Source: Owenia fusiformis
Taxonomy: Eukaryota > Annelida > Polychaeta > Sabellida > Oweniidae
DNA length: 64,000 bases
Assembly (NCBI GenBank): GCA_903813345.2
Contig: CAIIXF020000008.1
Location: 38,626,867 to 38,690,866 of the forward strand
Direction of reading: 5' to 3'
Below are positions 49,111 through 59,644 of this stretch, piece by piece; positions within the stretch are counted from its first letter, which is position 1, and each line of letters begins with the position of its first letter. Both the position numbers and the translations under genes were made by a program. Under the pieces are notes generated by a model. The model saw only the letters and a program-made list of their open reading frames with translations, ran no database searches and was not told the DNA's origin.

Positions 49111-49942
49111 TCACAGGCTGGTATCGAAAGATTTGTCCGCTGTGACGGAGCATGCTATTTTTCATGAAAATACTAAGAATGCTTCACGATTTATCTCTAA
49201 TTCATATGTTTCGTTATATCATAGATAATTACTTACTCCATGCAATGGATATATCATTTGCCTGTAACCTTCACTTCTGTTTGAAGTCCAATAACGCTAG
49301 GAGTAAAATCTATTGAAAACGGCGCCAGAGTATCAAACTCTAAAATGTACCATTTCTTTTTAAACTTTTTAATGGCATGATATAGTGACACGATAATATT
49401 AACATATGTTTACAGCATAACTCTGAATGTATTAATGATATATTGATGCATTGGGTATTTTTAATTTTTTTATAAAAAATAATATTAATATTTTTTGTCC
49501 GCTGTGACGGAGCATTTTCACAGTTCACATTTGCAACTGCTCCGTCACAGCGGACAAAAAAATTAAACATTATTTTTTATAAAAGAATTAAAAAGACCAA
49601 ATACATCAACATCTCATTTATACCTTCATAGTTATGCTGAAACCATGTGTAAATATTATCGTGTCACTATATCGTGCCATTAGAAAGTTAAACAAGAAAG
49701 TGTACATTTTGAAGTATGATACTCCAGCGCCATTTTCAATAGCTTTTCTTCCCAGCGTAATTGGACTTCAAACAGAAGTGAAAGTTACCCGCAAATGATA
49801 TATCCATTGCATGGAGTAAGTAATTTTGTATGGTATAACGAAAGATATGAGTTAAAAAATAAATCGTGAAGTATTCCTAGTGTTTTTATGAAAAATAGCA
49901 TGCTCCGTCACAGCGGACAAATATTTCGATACCAGCCTGTGA
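49111..49942. mobile_element. 832-bp foldback element with a fourfold 20-bp motif
   Basis: The two halves are inverse along their length, from TCACAGGCTGGTATCGAAA to TTTCGATACCAGCCTGTGA. TTGTCCGCTGTGACGGAGCA occurs near the outer left end (49133) and left of centre (about 49495); its exact reverse complement lies right of centre (about 49538-49557) and at the outer right (49901-49920). The 24-base loop between the inner copies is the only unpaired part. No open reading frame of note. Confidence 0.9.
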
Positions 49943-51440
49943 TTTTTAAGCAACGTCAGACCCTAACACACTTACGCCATAAATCAAAAACCAATAATAA
50001 TGCCGCATTTTAGCGTTATAGTTATAGTCTCGTATTCATGGTAACGAATAATACGGTAACACTGATTTCGAACGTGTGGTTAATTGGACTTTTTGCTTAT
50101 TGCAAGAGGGCTACACAAACTCCAAGTAGTTGATTTATATTGTTTGTTTGACATAATTTTATGGAAAGAGTAAAAGCTTATGCCAAGTGGTCTAACACGT
50201 TTTTCTGATGGTAACGAACATTTTTTTCTTAAAACGAACTCAAGGCACTGGCTTGTTTTTGAGAAAAAATGCAGACACACCTCGGACTTAACGCATGTTC
50301 TCTATTGAAAACGTAAACAATCTTTCAAAATTACATTTTCTTTCATTTCTTATCTCAATTCCAGACTCATATAATTGGAATGAGTGAACCAAGTAACGAT
50401 GATTTTTCTGAATTTTCTGAAACTGGCGACACCCCTTCGAAAGGCTGTACAAAACGTTAAAGTGCGTCAGAACTCATGTTTCTGTAACTACTGGTGTTTT
50501 GAGAATCATTGAATTATATGATTTCATTTTCATCAATATTATCAAAAGAAATTGTTGAATCGTATGTATGTATATAATATTATTAAAACATTCACTTTGT
50601 CAAGCTTGTAAATCCTTCAAAAATCTTGATTTTTATCTATTTTGGGGGGATTTTGTTTTAATTTTTTGAATACTTTTTTAAAATCAACCAAAAATTCCTT
50701 TGTATAACTATAATATTGAGAGGTCTAAAAACATGTTGTTTATGCTATTTTGTTCCAACAAGGTTCGGAAAGACATTTTATTTCATTCTCAAGAATTGGT
50801 TGAAAGGGGCAAAAACAATTGCACTAAAAAAACAAAAAAAATGTTAACAAAACAGTTATTTCTAAATAATTTTAACATTAAATTGTTGTCAATCAGTCAA
50901 CATTACATAAACTACCGTGTTTTCTTATGGAATGTTTTCAATGATTGGTTTAAGAGAAAAACATTGTTGAATTCAGTTCTCCATATCGATACCAATCCTT
51001 TGCAAGCAAATTATTCAAAAGACGTGATGATGGGATAAAAAGAATAACTTGATATTTGAATAAGTATTAATTATATAATGGACGAACGGACGGATGAACA
51101 TGTGGCTTCTCGTAATTCAACAGGGATAAAACCCGGAATTCAGAAAAAATAAGCCCGGAAAACACGGAAATGAAATATACTATCAATAACGAAAATATTT
51201 CCAAATCCGTGCAAACATATTTGTAAAGACCCTTTTTAAATTTTACAGTATACTTGTACGTCGAGTAAGGTAACTTTGTAAATTTCTATGTTGAAGCTTT
51301 TTTGTTTTAGCAGTCTGTAACCATAAAAACAGTCATCGTCCTCCTTTGGCCATGATCAACGAACAACGCGTTCGATTGGAATACGTCTAAGTTGAAGATA
51401 CAAGAATGGAAAATTCGAACAGACATTTATAATTGGTGAT
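49943..51440. other. No gene seen
   Basis: AT-rich. The 112-codon open frame at 50700-51038 is dominated by Lys, Asn, Phe and Leu and matches nothing I recognise; I do not call it a gene. Confidence 0.55.
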
Positions 51441-52166
51441 AGTTGCTGGAATTACACCACAAAATCCGCTAAAACGTTTTAGTGGAAGGCGCTTTACAAA
51501 ATCGCCATTCTGATTACACCAACATTTCTAAAGCATCTTAGGAATTATATTTTGGAATTACACCTGTTTTTACAAAAAAACGCATTTCGTGCACTTTAAA
51601 CGATGTAGTTATGGATAATATCCAGCATACATGTATGTGTACATCCCCTGTAAATGTATTCTTTTTGCATCTAAGACAAAACTGATCTTCCATAATTTTT
51701 ATTTATCTTTTAATCATGAATTATGAGAAAAAATAATAAAAAGGTAAAAGAAAAATATGTACATATTCTCTGAAGATAACACTTGCCCAAATGTCAAGCA
51801 TTCTCTCCGTGTCTGTATCATTCCAATAAAATCGAGACATTTCAATAGACTTGAACGAATTCTGATATAATATACTTTATAAATCTAAGAATTTTCACTT
51901 TCACTTTTCCGGAAATGAGGTCTTATTTCGTTTAGGGCAAATTTTGAAAACTAGTAAAAACCCGGGTAAGGCGTCTAACAAAAACCGATCGGTATTACAC
52001 TGCACGCTTAAAGCGCCCAACGACTTATGCCGTTTACTTGTGACAAGGGTTCTTTGAGTTTTAAAAAAGCGCTTTTGTAAAACCGCAATCGTGATTACAC
52101 CTAATCCTTAAACCTGGTTAAAACCGAAGAAGCTTTTGTAAAACGCCATGTGTAATTCCAGCAACT
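51441..52166. mobile_element. 726-bp MITE with perfect 17-bp inverted ends
   Basis: AGTTGCTGGAATTACAC at 51441-51457 and its exact inverse at 52150-52166. Inner parts are also mirrored (GCGCTTTACAAAATCGCC on the left, GCTTTTGTAAAACGCC on the right). TGATTACACC recurs on both sides. No coding capacity. Confidence 0.85.
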
Positions 52167-52199
52167 GTGTGTGTTTATAATTAGACGATTTGAACTTCC

Positions 52200-53630
52200 C
52201 GCCAGATTACACTTTAAACTTGTGTTCGCTACTTTGAACTTGTGTTCTATTGTTTTGCGTTTGCTTTGCGTCTGCCATTGCGCTCAACTGATAATATCAC
52301 GCAAATCAAGCGTTGCGTTTTGCGACCGATGTCGCAGCGCAGTGGCAACGCAGAAAGTTTGCGACCAACTGATAATGAGGCCTCGGAACAACATCCATTT
52401 GGGATAGTTATAGAGATACTGATAAATGTTTATGTAAGTCGACATGCATAATGTACTTCCAAAACAAACATTATATATTGATAGGATATATTTCAGGTTT
52501 TTGGGAATACTTAGAAATAAGACATGTACAGTAGGTATTTTAATCAGATTAAATTTATTGGCCAATTGATAACTATAGCAATCGTCACTTTTGGCTTTTA
52601 ATAATGATCCACCAATGTTAGCCTCATTGAAGCAGAAATTAACAATGTTACAATTTGTCTAAATGAATTTAATACACCAGTTTTTTTTCTTCATCGTATT
52701 ATATTTCCTTACCGACAATTTTAAGAAATAAAATACATAAAGTAATACAGTAATATATGTTATTGTTGCTTTGCATTGTTCTAGCAATAATGTTTTCTGG
52801 GACTTCAAAACATATATAATACTTATTCCAAGACATCTTCCAAACCTTTATATTTACCCATCTTGCTGCTTGCTATTATATTTATACTATGGGCCTGGAA
52901 TGAAAATCTGAATATCAAGTCATCTTTCCTTTATTCAACAAAGTGATTTTCATTTGAAAACTCATGTTTTTGGCAGTCTGAAGTAATATTGTCTTGAAAA
53001 AAATATTATGGAGTTTTTGTGCAATATTTTTGGTAGTCAAAATATATATACCTTAAACAGCATATCAATACTCGTCAATTTTGCTTTGAATCAGTAAATA
53101 GTAAAATATATAACATATTATAAGATCAAAATTCTTGAAAGACACTTAATAAGTGACAAATATTGGGTATTATGGATGCTACATTTCAAAATGTAGCATC
53201 CGCAATTACCTTTATCAGTGATTATATTTTATTAGAAAAACAAACTTATATTGAATCTTTCCATAAGCATTTTGGTCGATGCATCATATAATCATAACAC
53301 AAAATATGGTTAAAATCGTCCATAGTATCTTATTGCACTTAAAAGTTAAATTACGGTAGCTACAAAAATGTGTATTAATTCCTTTGTCTTCCTTAGTTCT
53401 CAAGAATAGCAATGACGATATGTAAGGCTATGTACACTGTTTGTGATATTTTTTATTACTCATTACTATTATTTGGTTTCATAAAATCACAAAAATAAGT
53501 AGAACTAATGATTTTTTTTATCTATTAAAGGCAGAAACAAGATAATAGATGGATCAAAAATCAATAACGAAGGTATGGTTACTGTATCTAAAATTGTCAT
53601 AACCTTTTTGAAAAAACTGTGGCCAATGTT
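52200..53630. other. No gene seen; orphan transposon end
   Basis: At about 52369-52384 a single TGATAATGAGGCCTC matches the right end of the element at 54398-57208, preceded by similar GCGTTTGCTT and CGCAACG words; it may be the remnant of a sister copy. A 13-bp-arm hairpin (GGATGCTACATTT) lies at 53174-53201. The rest is featureless. Confidence 0.45.
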
Positions 53631-53639
53631 GTGACGCAT

Positions 53640-53995
53640 GTTGAAAAAAGACCTTTTTGACTTTGAGAAGGTCATTGAAGGTCAAATCTCAAATCTGAAG
53701 TCAGATTTGAACTTCAGAGAATTTGTACATGATTATGAAGAAAAATTGGTCGAACTGAAGCAAGTTGACAAAATACGTTTTCTCCTTTTTTAACCTTAAG
53801 AAGGCTGTTGAAGGTGATATCTCAAATCTTAAGTCATATTTGAAATTACGAGAACTTGTAGATGATTTTTAAGAAAAGTTTGTCGAATTGAAGCAAGATG
53901 ATAAAAGGCCTTTTTGACCTTGAGAAGGTCATTGAAGGATAATTTTCAAATCTTAAGTCATTCTTTAATGTAACTTGTAGATGATTCTGAAAGAA
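53640..53995 (+). repeat. About 130-bp repeat, nearly 3 copies
   Basis: Units hold TTTTTGACTTTGAGAAGGTC, ATTGAAGGTCAA, TCTCAAATCT, AGTCATATTTGAA and TGTAGATGATT. They belong to the family forming the large array at 59690-61080, but unit 1 here keeps an open frame (FEKVIEGQISNLKSDLNF continuing past the place where the large array has TGA). Confidence 0.85.
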
Positions 53996-55146
53996 ATTGA
54001 AGTCAGTCTTAATAGTATTTGTTATTTGATTATTTTACTAGCAAATTATAATGACTATCAAAAATACCTGCAGAGATAGGGTTAACTGGCTATAATAATG
54101 GCAATGGTCAGGTTTTGAAAGGTTATAGCCCTTTAGTCTATATGAACATCCACATTTCAAAATTTACTCATCTTTTAATAAATGAAATAATATCAGCTAA
54201 AATACTTGACATGAATCTTTTTGCACTGCATTTACTCAAAAAGTACAAAACATTCTAAAAATCAAAAGCAACGAACTTATGTTCCAGAAAAACTAAAAAA
54301 AAGCGACTAAGTACTAGACAATGTATGACAGTGACTAAGTTTTCCAATATGGGCCTAGGTCTTACAATGGGTGACCAAACCTTACAATAGGTGATCAGAG
54401 GCCTCATTATCTGGTCGACACACCGCAAATCGCAATGTAAATATTTAGCGAGTGGCAAGCAAGTCGGTATTATTCAGTCATCTCAAAGGGAAACCAGCCC
54501 AAATGCATTGCCGTTTTGCTTGTTTCACGCAAATATAAGTTTTCTTATTACCTGGAAGACGCATTGTTATTTTCACTTCGCATTGCAAATATTACTGCTA
54601 ATCTCACGCAAATTCGTATTATTCAGTCATCGCACAAAAAATTGGAGGCACAAATAACCAAAACATATCTAAATCAAATCTGAAAATGCACGATTATGCC
54701 ACTTTGGTTTTGTGAAATCTAGAATAAATATCGCGACTGTATTTCGCAAATGTAACCTTATGAGTTTTTTAGTGTTGATCAAGCTTATTTTAGAAATTGA
54801 ATGAGTTTTTTTGAATGGAAGGTATATGCCGACTATCTCAATCCACTGTTTTGAACAATAATGCAGATGAGGTGTCAGCAGATCATTCAAAGTAAGGTGT
54901 ATGACACATATACTTTTAACACTAGATCGTAGTTACAAGTTTGGTGCTCGAAATATAAACCCATGTGTCATTGGGGATATTACATTTTTGTGTTCTATTT
55001 AAACCAGTATCATTTACAGTTCTAAAACAGGTTAAGACTCTAGGGTCTGGTTTGTAATCTGCCATCATAAAATGGATTAATAAAAACAGGTGGTACAGTC
55101 CTAAACATGTGATGGTTTTACAATATGCGTTCTATTTTCTTTCAAT

Positions 55147-55675
55147 AATAGTACAATAACGTCATTTATAAGGGCAATATAGTGAAATCTCGGCACTCGG
55201 TCCAATATTTCACTATATTGCTCGCAGAAATGACGTTATTAGTATTATTACTACCGTTAAAGACCAGGGCTGAAATAGCAAGAAAATCTTACGCACTGAA
55301 CGATATCTAATTTCCCGGGGAAGATTTGCCGGTCCAGAATATATTCTAGACTGGTCCATATGGACCACCACTATGACGTCACACATTTCTCAGGTCGATA
55401 TAGTAAAATATCGACCTGAGAAATGTGTGACGTCATAGTGGTGGTCCATATGGACCGGTCTAGAATATATTCTGGACCGGCAATTTTCCCCGGGAAATTA
55501 GATATCGTTCAATGCGTAAGATTTTCTTGCTGTTTCAGTCCTGGTCATTAACGGTGGTAATAATACTAATAACGTCATTTCTGCAGCAATATTGTGAAAT
55601 ATTGGACCTTGGCCCTTCGGCCCTCGGTCCAATATTTCACTATATTGCCCTTAGATATGACGTTATTGTACTATT
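55147..55675. mobile_element. 529-bp foldback element with hairpins within arms
   Basis: The arms AATAGTACAATAACGTCAT and ATGACGTTATTGTACTATT are exact inverses at the ends. Pairing continues inward (AATATATTCTAGAC, CCGGGGAA, GGTCCATATGGACC) to a centre near 55405 where the CRE word TGACGTCA stands on each side of CTCAGGTCGATAT. Each arm contains its own smaller hairpin built from CAATATAGTGAAAT and its inverse. Confidence 0.9.
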
Positions 55676-55843
55676 GTTCTATAAGAATGGTTACCATTCT
55701 TATTATTTGGGAGAATTTAAACATTTTTCACTCATTTTTGCACTTTGAATCTGTTATAACTTCACCAATTTATAATATATCATAAATCTTATAGGGGATA
55801 TTGTATTTGAGATTGTAGGGAATAGATTGGTAGGTCAATTGTA

Positions 55844-56905
55844 CAGGATGGTCCAAAAAAATGGGACACTCGTATTTCAAAAATAAATATTGATTTTCTT
55901 GATGAAAACAAGTCATATTATATACCAATGGATAGGGAATTTACTCATCTTTAATTTGGCATATGATAAGTTCAAATTTATTATAATATCTGTCAACCAG
56001 CGTCCATAATATAAATGACGTCATTTTCGTTTCAAAACGGGGTTTCCAAAACTTGCAAAAACCAAGTTTTATTGTCAACTTTATTTACATAAACAGACAT
56101 TCAATATGTCCATCATTTTGATCAATTGTAGCCCTCAATTTTGGCCTAAACTGGTCAATAGCATAATTGATATGCTGTTGAGACAATGAATTTCACTTCT
56201 CAATAATTCTGTCCTTTAAGAGACTGAATACATGTAAAGGATTTATGGTACACTAATTCTGTAAGTTCTCCCCATATGTGATAGTCGCAGACGTTGGGTG
56301 ATCGGGTGATCTTGGGAGGAAGTGATTAAGCGGGGATGAATCTAGGCACATTTTCTTTTATACTTAGAGCCCCATCTTGTTGGAAAATGTAATGATTCGA
56401 AAATGAGCTCGTATCACGATGGTCCAAAAACAACATAATTAGATCATCTGATATCAACGTCTGCAACGACCACTTATTGGGAGAACTAACAGAATTGATT
56501 TATCATGAACCCCTTACATCTACTCAGTCCCTTATTAAGGACAGAATTGTTGAGAAGTGAAATTCATTGTCTCAACAGCATATCAATGATACTATTGACC
56601 AGTTTAGGCCAAAATTGAGGACTCCAATTGACCTAAACGGTGGACATATTGAATATCTGTTTATTTAAATAAAGTTGACAAAAAACTTGGTTTTTGCAAG
56701 TTTTGTAAAACATGTTTTGAAATGAAAATGACATTGTTTATATTATGGACGCTGGTTGAGAGACATTATAATTAATTTGTACTTATGATATACCAAATTA
56801 AAGATAAGTGAATTCCCTATCCAATGGTATATAATATGTCATGTCATCAAGAAAATCAATATTTATTTTTGAAATACGAGTGTCCCATTTTTTTGGGCCA
56901 ACCTG
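55844..56905. mobile_element. Foldback derivative of a mariner element
   Basis: Ends CAGGATGGTCCAAAAAAATG and CATTTTTTTGGGCCAACCTG lie between TA dinucleotides. The arms pair for about 480 bases each (CTGTCAACCAGCGTCCATAA with its inverse near 56740). Both arms contain the same piece of a mariner transposase C-terminus: on the plus strand near 56590-56670 the frame QFRPKLRTP, then LNGGHIEYLF, with the mirrored copy near 56095-56160 on the minus strand. It is thus a palindromic dimer of one transposon end. Confidence 0.88.
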
Positions 56906-57208
56906 TACATGTTGCTTGTAATTTTGTCACCCCCTATAGATCAGATTCTGCCCTTAATTAATAATTCAAATTTTGACAATTTGCATTCTATTTGGTATTT
57001 CGTACTTCAATTCGTTCAATTGATTATCTCTTTCAGCTAGAAGTTGAAAATTCCCACATTTCCAAATTATTTGTGATCTTCATTTAAGTGCCATTAGCAT
57101 ACTTTTGCGTTTGTGTGAAGAGCGTAAAACAACGCAAAAAAATATTTGCGAATAATGTAAATTCGCAAGAGCAACGCTAATTTAGCGCTGACCAGATAAT
57201 GAGGCCTC

Positions 57209-57500
57209 AGGCCTTCCGATATGGGCCTAGGTCTTACAATGGGTGACTACACAGCCCATCTGCAACAGAACCGTACAGTACCGTATGATATGATACTGTA
57301 TGGTACCGCAGACTAAAATGATACAGTACGGTACCCTGAACACTAAACAACACCATACTCCAACGGTACCTTATGGTACCTGGATACTCTTTATGTACCA
57401 TATGGTACCGTGATTTTACAGTGCGGGCCTTACAATGGATGCTACCTAGGTCTTAAAATAGGTACCTAGGCCTTACAAAAGGTGACTACGCCTGATATAA
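57209..57500. repeat. CCTAGG/GGTACC-rich short repeats
   Basis: CCTAGGTCTTACAATGGGTG recurs with variants at 54353, 57228, 57447 and 57466. Between them, 57270-57420 is crowded with GGTACC (at least five) and CCGTA/TACGG words, giving many small self-complementary sites. No gene. Confidence 0.6.
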
Positions 57501-57558
57501 TAGTTGACTAATCCAATTAAAGAAGATTAAATGAATAAGAAACTGTCTTGTCCATCTA

Positions 57559-59021
57559 TTATCTCATCGTGTTACTGGATTTTCCATTTTGACGCCATTT
57601 ATTTTGTTCAAATAGCTCATCTTGTTCGTCATCAGTAAAATCATCTTCAAATTGCTCATCGTCAATCAAAGATGAATACCTTATGTTGTACAACACAGGT
57701 TTGTGTCTTGGAGCATGCCAACACTTCTTTGCATACATCAACAGAACAAATAGAATTGCGATGAGGCATGCTCCTGCAAAACATACCCCTAATAAAGCTC
57801 CAGGACTGAGAGATTGTCCAATGCCTAAAAAGCCATTAGGGTCATTTTTATGTCCCACGGGGGGTATATTGAATGTTAATAACCACAGGTCATTTAATAT
57901 ACTATCTTGATTGTTTTTATCATGCCCCTCTCCTCCAAACATATAGAATGTGTTCTTGTGTGACCATGTGACAGCCTGCCAGCGAGGCCCAGGTATATGC
58001 TGGTGGGACTTACTCCGCAGTTTCCCATAGAAGGCCTCCTGTTCTCCTATATCTGGCCCCCCTAGCCAGACCCAAACTCTCTGTTGAATATCAAACACCC
58101 AGAGGTCAGAGAGAAGTTTTCCTGATTGGCTGGGGGTGGTTTTAGTTTCTTTATCTTGGCCACCTCCCCCAAACATCCATAAATCGCCGTGAGTGTCAAT
58201 CCATGTAGCACTATGCTTTCTGCTCCCTGGGATGTTAGATTGATCAGGTATACCTAGGGATCCATACACTCCTGGCTTGTGTCTAACACTGTCACCATGT
58301 AGTAACTGCCAGGAGTTTGTCTCTACTGTGAACTGCCAGAGATCCGACATGAAGCCTTTAGACAGGTGACTGTCTCTCGTCTCTAGTGAATTACCTCCAA
58401 ATAAATACAAGTTCATTGTTTCATTTTTGGCACTCCATGTTGCTCCCCCATCTCTACTGCCAGGGGAGGGGCTTGGGTTATTTAGCAGCGTCCACTGAAG
58501 GTCTTTCAATGAAAGTGACCACATGTCAGATAATATGTCCCCTTTCACATTTCTGCCACCATATATAATCAGTCTATCCTTTAGACACCAATACGCAGCT
58601 GCCCCTCTAGGTGGAACAATTCTAGATTGATTTATCAAGGGAACCCATTCTTGCTTTTTCATGTAAAACACCCAGGCATCACCAAAATGTGCATTATCAT
58701 CCATGCCTCCAAATATGAAGAAGAACAAGCCAGGTACACCACAAGATGAGGCTAACATTCTTCCCTCTGGCTTGGGAGAACCAACATCAAACTCAACTAA
58801 ACTCCACTTCATTGTTTCATTCTCCATTTTCCACAAATCATTTATTGCACCTGATCGACCATTTGGTCCTTTCCCACCAAATAGCCAGAGTTCCTTCCCA
58901 GAATTCCATACTGTAGCACCCTGTCGGGAACCAGGATATTGCTGGGTTTTTATTGGATCACTGTCAATAATTTGGGTAGAATATTGTCCTCCTTCAGCAC
59001 TGCCATCCCTCCATTCCCACT
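57559..59021 (-). CDS. Transmembrane kelch-repeat protein, last exon
   Basis: Last exon, 487 codons, entered by an acceptor (TTATGTTGTTTCAG) at 59022 and ended by TAA at 57559-57561. Six kelch blades follow one another, each with a G-R or G-S turn, a hydrophobic strand ending in FGG or YGG, then DLW or DMW and a Trp: LWLFGGKGPN, FFFIFGGMDD, LIIYGGRNVKG, LYLFGGNSLE, LWMFGGGGQD and FYMFGGEGHD. After them comes a Pro/Gly-rich stalk, one membrane segment (visible residues about 409-430, LGVCFAGACLIAILFVLLMY), a KKCW basic stop and an acidic tail of about 55 residues (DDEQFEDDFTDDEQDE). This predicts a cell-surface or luminal propeller anchored type I. The upstream exon(s), which should bring the signal peptide, were not found. 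No named orthologue recognised. Confidence 0.9.
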
Positions 59022-59644
59022 CTGAAACAACATAAAATGCAGGATTTATCTTAATGTTATCTGTTCACAGTATTAAATGTAGTATGGGTCTGGTTCCACT
59101 AGTGTTAGACTTCCTGACTTTATGTTCCAGAGCCATTATTCAAGATTACCAGAATGATGTTGTATATGTACATAGTTCAACTGAACAACAATGAATTAAA
59201 GACATAATCAGTTTATTTAGAATAATGGACACTGGGATACTCTGATAGGCCGCTATTCAACACTCACAAGACTTTAAGTGTTGGAACTAGGTAAAGTTGT
59301 TGAAAAGTGACTGCACTTCAGGTTTACAATAGAGATCAAATTGATGGTGTTCATTGTGCATTGCGCACTGGACAGCTGAATAATAGTGACTTTTAAACAC
59401 GAATTAAGGCTCAGCTGGAAAATAACATTTTGGTAAAAAATTGCTATACCTGCACATGCTATTTTCTGGTACAAACATTTACGAAAATGTAAGAGCAAAA
59501 AGCAGCATATTGGAAATGGGCAGAACATTCACTCGACTAACAATTACAAGTCTTGATCTAAAAGGAAGTACTTCAGCGCTCTAATACTTGCAAGGATGGA
59601 TGATACTGATGTAGGAGACAGTAAGAGAACACAAGGCATTAACA
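59022..59644 (-). other. Intron of the kelch gene; no exon seen
   Basis: It follows the acceptor of the last kelch exon (reading leftwards). No conserved frame is visible. Confidence 0.5.

Larger units (their letters stand above)
54398..57208. mobile_element. 2.8-kb inverted-repeat element holding two nested foldbacks
   Basis: GAGGCCTCATTATCTGGTC (54398-54416) and its exact inverse (57190-57208) bound the element. Subterminal zones on both sides are rich in CGCAAAT and AACGC words. The flanks share CCAATATGGGCCTAGGTC or a near copy of it, so it inserted into, or duplicated, a short local repeat. It carries two other elements (55147-55675 and 55844-56905) and no transposase of its own. Confidence 0.8.

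Noticed and set aside
50700-51038. 112-codon open frame
   Set aside because: Composition follows local AT-rich sequence, with no recognisable family, splice signals or conserved motifs.
57683-57910. Plus-strand frames opposite the kelch exon (also 58386-58568 and 58703-59035)
   Set aside because: They are shadows of the kelch gene on the other strand.
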